Part shown: positions 39,051-50,891 of the stretch, piece after piece
Layout: the number at the start of each line of letters is the position of its first letter
Numbering within the stretch: the first letter of the stretch is position 1
From: Gorsachius magnificus
Lineage: Eukaryota > Chordata > Aves > Pelecaniformes > Ardeidae
NCBI GenBank assembly: GCA_034008185.1
Contig: CM067087.1
Span: 42,984,590 to 43,048,589 of the forward strand
Length of the DNA: 64,000 bases
Direction of reading: 5' to 3'
Program-made: the position numbers and the translations under genes
The notes under the pieces: model-generated
Told to the model about the DNA's origin: nothing
Seen by the model: the letters and a program-made list of their open reading frames with translations, nothing else
The model's database searches: none

Positions 39051-40471
39051 ATAAACCCGCAGGCAAATGGTTCCAGCAAGCCAAAGCTGACACAGGGAGG
39101 AAGAAAATGGCCGAGGTAGGGAGTGACCCTTCAATAATTGTTCATTTCACTTAAGTAAATGTGACTGTTTCATTTCCTTTTGAAGGAGATTACACCCTGA
39201 TGAAGTGATGTGAAAATGGCATACGGTTTTCTACTCATTTTACCCCAACTGAGCCAAAGAATAGAGGTTTTAACATCAGGCGAAAATTAATGCAGAGCAA
39301 ACCGATTATTGGTAATGTATACAATTGTTATCACAGCATTCCTGAAGAAATGCAGAATAAATAAATATAATTCATCTTTGAGAACCAGATTAATTTTCCA
39401 AATGAGAGGAGGTGTGCTGGGATGGGAACTGTGTGGTGGTAGCATTGCTGGTACTGAATCACTGTGCATGCTGATTTGCCCATCCGGTGGTTCAGTGTAT
39501 TGAATTTTTTTGAGGCGCTAATATTTTAAATCCTGCAATAACATAATTTCTACAGACATAAGTTGTCCACAGTTCATTGGGTTCCTAAAATAATCCATGT
39601 TAGCTTTTCTTGTCAGGGATCTCTGCCAATATTCTGGAGACCAAGGCAATTCGATGACCTACATGACATTATTATTAAGCCTATTTTCCCCTTTGCTAAT
39701 AATAATATTATCCAAACTAGGTTCTCGAAAACTCTCTCTCCAGTGCATACAGGGACTTGTTCACTATAAACACAGATGTTGTGGGAATGTAGCAGACATA
39801 TGGTAGGTTGGAGGTAGATTTCCATTTCTGTTTTGTTCATTAACCTTTTCAGGAACTCTGCCAAAAGGAGCCCAAGGTATTTTGACCCCTCCATTCACAG
39901 TCTTCATTAACCCTCTTGTGTGAGAACTCTTTTTTGGTTGGTCATCATTATTTGGAATCAAAGCAGGAATTCCACCTCAGCACTGCTAGACATTCTTGTT
40001 CATGCTCAGTTGATTTTGCAGCAATCTTAAATGTTTCCCAGACCATTTCTTTATGACCTGTTTTGTTCTAGATGATACTTGAAAGCTCTGAAACATGACA
40101 GCTATGATCTAAGGTAGGATAGTAGCTTCCCCATAGCTGGATGTCTAAACTGTAATTTGCATTACTCCTTGACTAACACAAAGTCTGAATGCTATCAGCA
40201 TTTGTAAAGCAAATACTTTAACTTTGAGTAACAAATAACTTATGTGTTGGAAATTAAACCAAAAATCTGGCTCACAGCTTTAGTATAGATTTTTAAGATT
40301 ATGTTTTTAACCAGTGTTTGTATTTATGGTTCAAATTGTTAGGGTAGTTAGAAATAAGATTGACTAAGTACTTGGACCTAAAAGCCTTCCTTGAGCTTGA
40401 AATGTCATGATTACCAATAAGATAAAGAAAACATACTAAATAAATACTCTTTCCAAACGTCTTGTACTTGC
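39051..40471. other. Non-coding stretch
   Basis: No supported gene. Overlapping short frames at 39563-39961 on both strands have no known domains. Confidence 0.55.
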
Positions 40472-40956
40472 CCCTCAGTTCAAGAAGGACATTGAAGCGC
40501 TGGAGCATGTCCAGAGAAGGGCAACAAAGCTGGTGAGGGGTATGGAGCACAAGTCTGATGACGAGTGGCTGAGGGCACTGGGGGTGTTCAGCCTGGAGAA
40601 GAGGAGGCTGAGGGGAGACCTTATCGCCCTCTACAACTGCCTGACAGGAGGGGGTAGCAAGGTGGGTGTTGGTCTCTTCTCCCTGGTAAGGGACGATAGG
40701 ACGAGAGGAAATGACCTCAAGTTCTGTCAGGGGAGGTTTCGATTGGATATTAGGAAAAATTTCTTTACTGATAGAGTGCTCAAGCATTGGAGCAGGTTTC
40801 CCAGAGAGGTGATGGAGTCCTCACTCCTGGAGGAGTTCAAAAAATGTGTAGACGTGGCACTTTGGGACGTGGTTTAGTAGGCATGGTGGTGTTGGGTCAA
40901 TGGTTGGACCTGATGATCTTAGAGGTCTTTTCCAGCCTTGATGATTCTATGATTCT
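40472..40956 (+). mobile_element. CR1 LINE retrotransposon, 5'-truncated
   Basis: This is the best-preserved repeat in the window. It starts within the ORF2 3' part (CAGTTCAAGAAGGACATTGA), runs through the ORF2 stop at 40875-40877, and ends with a short 3' UTR. The UTR has the classic avian CR1 ending: GGTTGGACCTGATGATCTTA, GAGGTCTTTTCCAGCC, then GATTCTATGATTCT. The 5' truncation is usual for CR1, which also normally lacks target-site duplications and a poly(A) tail. Preservation suggests a younger insertion than the copies at 38.7 and 63.5 kb. Confidence 0.97.
40476..40877 (+). pseudogene. CR1 ORF2 C-terminal fragment
   Basis: About 133 codons stay open to a TAG. The frame encodes the region after the reverse-transcriptase core of CR1: [52 protein letters not shown] and [11 protein letters not shown]. 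The endonuclease domain and the RT catalytic core are absent through 5' truncation, so it cannot act. The frame itself has no internal stop. The overlapping minus-strand frame at 40299-40787 is only its shadow. Confidence 0.93.
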
Positions 40957-42622
40957 ACTTTATCCCTGCAGTCTGTAGCATTCGAATAGCTGCCGCGAGG
41001 ACCTTTCCACCGCAGACCTCACTCTCATGCTTGCTGGCCCTGGGCTGCTCTCCCCCTCTCTGCTGCAGTGACCATCGCCGTCCTGCCTGGGCAGGGTCAT
41101 CTATCAGCTTTGTAATCCAAATTGCAGAAGGTCGCTTCTGTGTCTGGAAGAGGTGCCTTTAAACTCCAAGGTGTTCTCGCTTACAGCTGCCAAAAACATA
41201 CCGGTAACACCTCATTATAAATTATATTTATACACAGACTGACATTGTCTGAGGGAGCACGCACAGCTGAGTACTCTGTGAGAGCATTGTCATCTTTAAA
41301 CTCATCTTCAATGTGTTCTTTGTTTGAGAGCTCCTTTTGTAATTTACTTGAAGCTGAATTATGAAAGAATCCTGATCTAAATGAGTCACTGTCCTACTAG
41401 AAAGAATGCGACAAATATTAAGTACGTAGCTTGCAGATCTGAAAGTAAAATTCATTCTCTTCCTTTAATGCTGTTGCTTCATTTATATTCTGATGACTCA
41501 TTTGGTGAAGCGTTGTGGTGCCAATTTTTTTCTTCTTCCCAAAGCTAACAGGTGTTTCTTGGATTTGCCTCATCTGTTACGAATCACTGTTGAATCCAAC
41601 TGGAAATTTTCCATTCGATAGTCGGGCAGTGGCCTGCAAATTGGTATTCTGCACCTGGTCCCACCATACCCAGTCCACCCCCAGCATCATCGTTGATTCT
41701 GGCTGGTCAGTGCTTGACAGCTGGTTCATCAGATCCACATCATTGTCTGCGCAGGGTGGATTTATTGTATGGAGAGCCCAGGGCACCTGTATCACATTAT
41801 GTAAATGGAACCGCTTCTGCCCTGAGATGTTGTTTACTGTAGGAATGTGATTAAAAGGCAGGTACTAGTCCCGAATTGTTTCCTTTTCTAGAAAGATCAA
41901 CGCTTGTAAACAGCAACATCAACAATTATCCTTAGGCAAGAGTTTGTTTTTTGCAGCGCAGTGCAAGCTGATTTTAATAAGGTTATATTGTCCAAACTCT
42001 CATCTTTTTAAACTAAAATGCTCTGCCAGAATGGGATGAATGAGTAGATTATTCAAAAAACAACACACGTACAAGTTCTCATCAGTCTTTACTTTGGCAG
42101 ACTGTGTTTACACACATCTAAAATCATATGGAGCAAAACTGTCCCCCTTTGGTAGGAAATGCCAAATGGCATTTGACAAACATTAATTTGGTTTGATCTG
42201 ATTGTAGTGCAACATTTTATTTGCAAGATGAAAAAATATTTTTTGACATATTAAAATCTACTGGAAAACATCAGACTCCTCAAACTGTGATCTGATAAAC
42301 CAAGAACCCAGCATAATCAGCCCCGTTTTAATCTGATGTTATAGGAACAGTAATTGCCGTATTACTGAGTAAAGAAGGATTTAAAAAAATATTTGGATCC
42401 ACTTTGAATTCTGAACTGTTTGGTTTTGTGATAATTTTTTCTATATTTAAGTTGTCTTTAGGAAATGTAGGGAAAAATTATTGCTTTCAAAATTACTATT
42501 ATTATATTTCAGAATTCTAAAAAGAGAGAGCAGTATATAAATTTATCTTCATCTTGTAAAACTGAAATTGTGATAAAAATATAATTCTGGTTTTGCTATT
42601 ATTCATCATTGTAACAACTCAC
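40957..42622. other. Non-coding stretch
   Basis: It starts with a GC-richer flank just after the CR1 (40980-41150), then is AT-rich. The plus-strand frame at 41515-41850 has no recognised domain. Confidence 0.5.
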
Positions 42623-42714
42623 CTCCATTTAATAAAGCAGTTAACACCTTGATTTTTGTCTTAGGTACCATTTTCAAGAATACACAGTTAAGGTTAGTAA
42701 GAGTTTTAAAATTT
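42623..42714 (-). other. Weak candidate internal exon, minus strand
   Basis: A strong donor on minus (AATGGAG|GTGAGTTG) follows 92 nt bounded upstream by a T-rich acceptor (AAAGTTTTAG). One frame is open, including KMVPKTKIKVLTALLNG. It leaves one base, which would fit the two-base start of the candidate at 28802-28850. The segment is AT-rich and the acceptor unremarkable. Confidence 0.1.
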
Positions 42715-42775
42715 CTAAAACTTTAAAATTTCAGAAAACCAAATCCTCATCTTATGGATGCATTGTATTTTAAGA

Positions 42776-42844
42776 AATAAAAATAAAATAATAAAATAAT
42801 AAAATAATAAATATAAATATAAATATAAATAATAAAAAAAAAAA
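42776..42844 (+). repeat. A/T microsatellite
   Basis: A purely A/T simple repeat built of AAATAAT, AATAAA and ATAAATATAA units, ending in an A11 run. This kind of array is length-variable and prone to slippage. Confidence 0.93.
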
Positions 42845-44401
42845 TCTTGCATCCTCCATCTTTTAAGTAGGGTAATGGGAAGATTAGGCAGACTTGAAAG
42901 AAGCCTGGTGTGGCAGTTGTCAATTTAACAAATCATCTCTGTGCTCTTAGAGAACCAGTACGAATTCGGCTTGAAAACCATTGCTACGCTCCTTGAATTT
43001 CATCAGTGGGTAGAAAGGATTAAACAGGGTAAAGAACTCAGAGCGTATATGTTTACTACCAGTCCCACGGACAACATAACTACTATTCCTAGAATTTTTA
43101 TTTATTTTTTTTTTAAGTTATTCCTATTTTTTGTTCGTTAATGTACCGCTGATCCTGCAGCCCAGCGTTCCCCCTGGCTGGACGAGTGAGGGCGCTGGGG
43201 TTAGTGGCAGGAGAGCACTGGTGCTGCGCGGCAGGGCTGGGACTGCTGCGGGTGCTTTGCAAGTTTCTTTACAAAATAAAATCCCTAGCAAGGTTAATTA
43301 GAAACGGGAATATTTCACTGTAGGTTTAGCACTCTTGAAATGTGCTGATTCAGATGAGAACTCTGACAGAGTTACTACTGCGGCTGATTATATACACCTT
43401 AATTATTATATAATTCAATTCAGTATAAATAAGACCTTCTTAGTGTAATGGCTCTCTGCCATTTGTGATTAATATTTCATTAGGCGTGACGCCATGAAAG
43501 CACTTAGGCAGGTGCTCAATTTTAGCCACTTTAGTCAATTATACTTAGAATTAGGCATATGTTCCAGTGCTTTGCTTGACTGGACCGCTGCTCCCCAAAG
43601 CCTAGCTGACCTTTATGTATGTCATTTATATCAGCAAACTTTTTTTGCGTTTGTTATCACTGAAGATTCAAAATAAGAAATTCTCTTATTTCACCCACAC
43701 ATTAAAAAAGCTTTCTAGGAGGAGGTCGAATCTTTTTTCGCAGTATATTATATGGTTGAAAGGATGGGTTTCCTAAAAACCTGGCTTTTTGACCATCCAG
43801 GTGGCAGTCATATTGATACGTTATGCGTTATCGGTCTGTAGAGAGACAAGCCTATGAATTGTGTGTGCCTGTTGATAGATGGTAAAGTTTTCTAAATGTT
43901 TTTTTTTTTCTTGTAGTAGATATATTAAGATACTGATGTACCTTTTCCATAATCCAGCAGAAAAATCTCACCCGTTATCTTCTTCATGTACTGGTCTTTG
44001 CATCACTAGCAGGTTTTTCCACCTATTTTAATGACTTACTTTTGATTTGCCAGTATTTCAAAAGATACCAGAAATAGACAATGAAAAAGCATAGGCGAAA
44101 AATTGATGCTTAACGTCTGTGCTCAGTTTAATACATATTTTTCAACCCTCTGGTGGGCCCTGCTTCTGCAGAAGTCGGTGGTAGAAGCCCACTGGAGAGA
44201 TGCACTGGAGCAGGGCGGGCCTTTCATTATTTGTCCCGTAGCACAAAACTGTGTAGTCCCATGCTTTAGCTCGGGCTAAATAAACTGGCGTCATGACCTG
44301 AAGCAGTACAGTCACGCTGGTGGAGCTGATAAATTTGGGAACAGCAGAGCTCGAAGAAACCAATTACCCAACAACAAGGTGAAGTGGCATATGCTTGGTA
44401 G

Positions 44402-44468
44402 AAAAAAAAAAAGTGTAAGTGTAAACCCCATCATGATTGCTAATTTTACTTTTTTTTTTTTTTTTTTT
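44402..44468. repeat. Inverted A11 / T19 homopolymer tracts
   Basis: A run of 11 A (44402-44412) and a run of 19 T (44450-44468) flank 37 nt. AAGTGTAAGT just inside the A run is partly complementary to TTTTACTT just before the T run, so the region can fold into a long A:T hairpin. It is most likely a slippage product. Confidence 0.8.
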
Positions 44469-45960
44469 CTTTCCCTTGGGAGCTGTGCCTGGTGCCCACA
44501 TGGTGCCAGCTCTGACATCTGCTCTGCCAGTGACAGTGCTCCTCTGGCCAGCGTGACCAGAATGTCCATGAACCGGAGCCATTCCTGTCCTGTCTGTTGC
44601 ATTTTGTCATGAATAAGAAAAATAGGATAATTAGGGTATCTTTATAGAGTGAAGAAGGGAAATGTGACAATGTGAAGGGTAAGAAGCATTGGCCTGAGGT
44701 CTCCTGAGCCCACAACCAGCCCTCGCAGGGCACTGGCCTGAGCACAAAAAGAAGCAAGGTCAGGGTATGCAGCTTTGCTATGCAATGACCAGGGCTGGGA
44801 CTGTCTCCCTCCTCATGGGCGGCTCCCCGGGACAGGGGAAATCAGTGGTGAGACTCCCATAAGCTTAAATTAACAATGAAACCATTTTTCCACTCTGATG
44901 ATGAGCTAAATTCAGATCAAAGTTTACCTATTCTGTGCAGTGGTGCTTATCTGAACTGTGTTTTACTTTTATTTATGATAAAATCCAATAAATGAACAAA
45001 GAAGACTTGGATTGCTTTTTTGGATAGAGATCCTGGCTGAAGTTGTTAGCCAGCCATTGACCAGCTCTCATGGCAGCAGCACTTAGATGCTCAGCAGAGC
45101 TTTCGGAAGGGAGGTAAAACAAAATCTGCTGCATTTTGAAAAGCACTTAACTAGTTTTGAAGAATGCCTTTTCTAATAGTATTTTATTTTTCCATACCTG
45201 GTATTGCTTCCCTATAAAGCTGGTTTCCCCAACATGGAGAAATTACCCTGCAAAACTTAATATTAGTATTGACTGCAGGTTTTCAACTTTTTATGGATGT
45301 TGCTGCCGAGAGCCCTGTAGTGTGCTGGTGTGTAGTCGGATCGGTACAGCAGAACAGGGAACGAGGAAGGATTGAGGTGTCTCCAGGTCACAGTTGGAGA
45401 AACACTGAGATACAAGGCAAGTTTGTGAAATAAGAAAAAGTCTTTCTTAAACTTACTTCTGATTACAGGCAGTTGAGTTTCTTTGTCGCCCTTTTCATTA
45501 CCGTTGAATAATTTCCAAAGCCTGCATTCTCATTACTGATCTGATTTTCACTTCTTTATGCTTTGAAAATTACAGTGTTGCCACGTCTCAGTTTCCCTGC
45601 TTTTCTCTCTTCTTTCCAGAACATTATTTTAAAGGCTTGTCCTCCATTTGTACTTTCATACCCTGTGGTCCTGCTCTGCATCTGTTGTTACAAAAGAAGG
45701 AACGGTGCCTTTTGAGAGATGGTCATTAAGAATATAGACGTTCCTGTCCATTTTAAGAAGGAGTGAGGTCTAGAAAAAGAGCATAATTGATTTGTAATTG
45801 TATTGCGGGGGTGCAAAGTGAAACAAAAGGCACAGATCAAGTTGCAAATGGACAATTTGTCCATGAAACAATTTCACTGTGGTAACAGACACAGATAGGG
45901 CTAAAAGGTTCAGGATGTATTTGCTGCAGCTTTAATGTTTTCAAATCTTTATTAATCTTT

Positions 45961-46431
45961 ATGGTAGGAGGGGATGGTTCTACAAAGGTAGCTTTTAGAA
46001 GCAGAGTTTGGCCGGTTTTATTTCCATGTAGCAAAATCCCTGGAGAAGTTCAGATGAATCTGAAAGGGTTAATGTGTTTCATGCACTGGAGAAAGCAAAG
46101 TTTATCTAGCATTCACATAATTTGTGGGATTTCTGGATCTGGGATTCCCCATCATATGCTGGGGACTTTGCAATCTGAAATGAAAGATCAAGACGCTTCT
46201 TGCTCAACAAGGAAAACCTTCATCTTTTATGGCAACTGTAAATACTGGAGAAATATCAATCGCAGTTTTCAGAACTGTCAGTCAGTGGAAGATGGTATCC
46301 ACGGTAAACAAGATTGTGTAGCTTTATTAAGCCGTTGTCGAAATGTATTTGTTTGCCATCATGAGATCATGCCATCTTCAAGAGAAGAAAAAGAAAGTAG
46401 GAAATCATCTAAGATGGCATCTAGAGAGTAG
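45961..46431 (+). other. Unassigned 156-codon ORF
   Basis: It starts at ATG and stays open for 156 codons to a TAG. I recognise no domain, signal peptide or transmembrane segment. It is rich in Ser, Cys, Lys and His, and the tail is Glu/Lys/Ser-rich. The ATG context (CTTTATGG) is unremarkable, and no promoter or flanking splice sites are obvious. It is longer than most chance frames in such AT-rich DNA but is most likely non-coding. Confidence 0.12.
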
Positions 46432-46673
46432 CCAGAGGGGCAGGTGGTTTGAGCTGGGTTTGGTGTTTTATTTTGATCTGTTTTTTTTTTTCTTTTTTTC
46501 CTATCGTTAAACTATAGGGCATGTGTACCATTTAACTTACTACAAGTTTCTGGGTTATGTGCAAGATCATGCATTCATATAGTTTTTATTTCCACATATG
46601 AGACATTACAAAACATTAACGTCTGAATGGAACACGGTAGGTAGCGAAAAAATATCTTAGGAAATGTGTGGCA

Positions 46674-46719
46674 TTTTTGTATTGTATTATTTTGTTGTTA
46701 TTGTATTGTTTGTATTGTG
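46674..46719 (+). repeat. TTGTATTG low-complexity tract
   Basis: Imperfect repetition of TTGTATTGTATT and TTGTTGTTATTG units. Confidence 0.8.
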
Positions 46720-49700
46720 AGAGTGAGGAGTTTTAAGAAGTATTAAGACTCACATTGAAAATGTGAATTGCTATTTTCCTCATTTACATATGCTATATGT
46801 AGCCATATAGCCAAAGATGGCGCAACAGAATCCATACATCTGGGTAGCAACGAAATTCTGCTGGATTCCAGCTCACCTTCAGAAGTGCTTCATAAATCTC
46901 TTTCCTGAGAAAATCAACTCAGAATTCCATGGAAATTAATGGAAAAAATGGAAGTTAATGATGAGCAAGAATAGCACAGAATTTCCACTCATAGTCAATA
47001 TAAGGCAGAGTGTTGTGCTGGCTCCTGCAGGCCGTGGCTGTTCTTGCGGAGGACATCGATCCTTTGATATTCCAGTCTCAGGAGCTGTCTCTTTGTCTTC
47101 CTTTTTCATCTCAGAACAAAGTAATGTGTTCTTCAACTTTGACCAATGAGATTGGCAATATTACAGGAGAACTAATCTTATCTGTCCAAGAACCATTAAT
47201 ACTAACAAAAATATGCTCCAAATGAGGCATTTATACAAATCAATATACATTAAAATGTATGGTGTGCCAAGGCAAGCCAAGCAGAACTTGTTCTTTAATC
47301 TTCATTAAAAATAAAAGATTAAAAATTTATCTCTTCCTTCCTAATGCAGAAAGGTATGGTGAAGGGAATGTGACTCGAAATTTTAATGTAACAGCACTTA
47401 AATTCTTATCTATATGAAATGAGTTTTTTCAAAGTGAAGAAAATGGCTAATGCATTTAAAAAAAAATTACAAGCAAACAAAGGTGTTCATGGTCTGTATT
47501 ACCCCATAATGGAAATGGCTTTTTAGAGCGAGATAGGCTATGGCTGGGAAGAATTAGGCATTTTAGTGCTGGACTTGCTGAACCGAGGTCTGTGTCCCCA
47601 CAGCTGCATTTCTCTCTCTGTCTCTGTGTCCGTAACGGGCTCACTTCCACACCTCAAATTCAGTCAGTTACAAATGCCAAGTTAAACTCTATTCCTAAAT
47701 ATGGAAACTGTATTTTAATGGGAAGAGGAAAACAAAAGAAAATGAGGGGAGCATTAGGGACAAACTGACCTCTTGCATCTGCTCGGTTGCCAGATAGTCT
47801 CAGTAAAAGGAAGCGTTTGAGGTGTCTGCAGTAGCAAAGTGACCAAGAAGCTTCAACTCGCTCCAAGCAGCAGCTGTTTGGGTTATGTTCTTGCTTGCGA
47901 GATGTGACGGTGGAGAGGGACGGTAGGAAGCTTGGCATGTTTGCTGTTACCAGTTTGATACCATATAAGTTTCTAGTACATGAGCTGACATACTCATGCA
48001 TTTGATATTGGAAAGGAGCCTTATTTGAGAATAGTGACAGACCAAAACTTTAGCACCCAAGAAAATACTGCAATCGCTTTCAGCAAGCTAAAGTTGCCTT
48101 TGTCCTTTCCCTTGCATGCTCATGTTGATTAAATATATTACTGCTACCAATTGTGTTTCATCTTGTACAGTACCATTGGCTATAAAACAACAAAAAAATT
48201 ATCAGAGCTTGAGTAAGGTACTGAGCCTAACCTGTAACCTCAGGCAACTTGCACCACATTGCATTAAATAAGCTGCCAAGGTAGGGAAGGTGGAGGCTGC
48301 GCATAGCTGAAGCCTTCATTAATAATCTGCAAGTATTAAGTAGGAATAAAAGCATGCTGCTGATTTCCATTCCCACCTCTGTGCCATTTGGGGGATTTTC
48401 TTTTCTTCTCTTTTTTGCTCTCCTTTTGACAGCTATCTGAGTAATTTCTGCCTACACCGTGTCGTTACGGTCACTCTCATAGCTTACTGTGTGCCAGCTG
48501 GCAACCCTAGGCAAAGTGCAACAGCACAAACAGAAATGAATCCTTCTGTGGGCCCTGTAAGGAGCAGAAGAGAGCTGCAACCCGTTCTTTTCTTTATTTA
48601 TACTAAATTTTTAAGTGTATCTGCTCTTTTAGCTGTGACCAGCTAAAGTACTTTACAGTTGTTACTGTTCTCACTTTTTTATCAGAGCAGTTGCCCATGG
48701 GCATACACAGTGTGGAGTAGGGCTTTCATATCAAGGTTCAAGGATCTTCTGTATCAAAAAGCAGGCTGCTCATCTTACCAATTAGTCCATCACATTGTTC
48801 GTTCTCTCCAATGCACTTTTTTTCTTCTTTACCATTTCTTGGGACTTGCAACAGTTTGCAGGAATTTTAGGATGAATGTTAAGAATACGGTGTCAAAAGG
48901 GCCTAAAATGCTTTGTAGCCATAAGATAAAACTGCTTTGCAACTAGTTTATTTTCTATAGAGACTTAAAACTAAAGAGAAGAGAGGACGAAGAAACAATA
49001 GTGGCAAATCAGGACAAATCCTCAGTAACTCTGTGGATTATAACTGATTAAAATCCTCAGTGACTCTGATTGTGATTTCCTCAGAAGTTACAATCCCACT
49101 GGTAGAATGCGAGGGCATACCTAGGAGAGTGAGGAGGAGCAACAAAGTTTCCCTGGGGTTTTCAGGGAGAAAAACAATCCTGCTTTCTGCAGTACACGGA
49201 GTGAATTTACAGCTCAGTTGGCTCCTTATGTTCATCATCTTGGAGTTTGATCTGTGTTTTTGGAGTTGAAGCAAAGACATCCACTAAAGTATGGTCAGTC
49301 CTTGCTCGTCCTGCATGGTTAGCAAACACAATCCTGGTATTTTAAGGAGTTTCACAAGCAAGGAAGGCTTACGAATTTCGTCTTCCAATTGCGCAAAATA
49401 TTTTTGGTGGTTTTGGTTTTTTTTTTTCATATTTGGGATGCATGTTATTTTCTGCTCACTAATTTCTCCACACCATGCTCTTGTTGCACCCTCTGTTGCA
49501 GTTTGGAGTTCTGGTTCCTTCCAGGGTCATGGGAAACTGAACTGCAGCCCATCTATCAGAGGAGCAGGTTGCCTGACAGACTGGGTAAGGAATCTGGTCG
49601 ACCAATGCCATAATTACTTGAGCAGTTATCCTGGTATTAATTCCTTTCCCAGGTCACAGGGCAAATCCATCCTTGGATGAATATCAGGCTAGTCTTGCTT

Positions 49701-50858
49701 TCCTTCCTTTCCAGCTCGTTCTTGACACAAATTGAGAAAGCTAAAGGGCTTAGCATATATTTTTTTATTCTAACCTCTTATCACATAGCTGGGTGCAGGT
49801 CTGGATTTCCTCTACCTATCCATTCGCTTTCCATGTTTCTTAATTTTAAATACATTATTAGACATAAGTTTTAGCAACACTAAACCTAAGGAAAGTAGAA
49901 AAGGAAAAAAGGTGCTCCAGCCATATTTTGCATACAAATGGATAAAAACATCCGTATATCCCTTCTTTTATGTGCTGGATTATTTTTAAAGGTTTTTTTA
50001 CTGCCAACAACTAAGGCATCTATTTTTTCCAGTAAAAGGAAGGCTTGCACTGTCACTGTACTTTTTATCCTCTAAAAATCCGAACTAAAAGCTAAGCTAG
50101 TCTGGCTCTTAACAGGAGGCAGAATTGAGCTCCACTTGTAAGGAAAATTGACAGCAAGTTTCTGTTCTGAAGCACGCCACAGTGGTGCACTACACAAAAC
50201 GTTACTTTTTAAAATGTGCAGTTAATGCTTAGAACACTGGAGTCATCTTAGCTCCTCATGACTGAACGCTAAGTAAAATCATCTCTTCCCTTCTCGCGTG
50301 TTTTGGGCGAATGGATTAGAATCTTTGACCAAAAAAATTTCTTTCCTCAACTCCTTTAGCTGCCACCTGGATGCTTTGAGAAATCCCAAGGAAGCAATGA
50401 ACATTTTCATACTTTCCAAGATTCTTGTTGCAAATGAGATGGGGTAATTGAGAGTTAGACCTCACATGCTGGGTCATCACACTTGTCTTTCTAACTCATT
50501 TTAGGGGTAAAGATACGGTGGGTGTATGTAACTGCTACATCACAAATTACTTTACAAAGAAAACCCCAAACTCCGTAGTTCTTTTCTCCTTCTGATGCTT
50601 TCAGTACTCTCAGAAACCAACCATATGATTAAACAGTACTGTATAAGACAACACATTCCTCTTATTTTGATTGTTCTGTCTATCATTTTGATGGAAATAA
50701 GAGATCGATTGTGTGATGAACAGAAACCTTGGTGTATTCCATAGAGTGTGGTAAGAGGGTTTATGCTGTCAATAACAGCACTGGTACACACCAGCTTTCG
50801 TGTCAGGTGGGGGTTCCTTCCTTGCCTCGTTTGCTCTCCCACGGCCCCTGCCTCAGGT

Positions 50859-50891
50859 CCCCCTTAGGGCTCCCAAACCCCATGACCCCCC
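50859..50891 (-). promoter_or_regulatory. Putative G-quadruplex motif, minus strand
   Basis: On the minus strand the G tracts are G6 (50886-50891), G4 (50878-50881), G3 (50872-50874) and G5 (50859-50863). The loops are 4, 3 and 8 nt. It lies in a small CpG-dense patch (about 50840-50930). Such motifs often mark regulatory DNA, but no promoter or transcript is visible here. Confidence 0.4.

Larger units (their letters stand above)
42845..50858. other. Long non-coding stretch
   Basis: No supported gene. It contains a CpG-dense patch at 43145-43255, an A/T inverted homopolymer pair at 44402-44468, a TTGTATTG-rich tract at 46674-46719, and a plus-strand ATG frame of 156 codons at 45961-46431 with no recognised domain. 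Other frames at 44364-44757 owe their lysines to the T tract. Confidence 0.5.

Noticed and set aside
40299..40787. Minus-strand ORF of 162 codons
   Set aside because: Most of it is the antisense shadow of the CR1 ORF2 remnant on the plus strand.
44364..44757. Minus-strand frames with a lysine-rich block
   Set aside because: The lysines come from the T19 tract on the plus strand; nothing else supports coding.
44898..44955. Possible C/D-box snoRNA (ATGATGA ... CTGA)
   Set aside because: No terminal stem pairs the flanks and no D'/C' boxes are in place.
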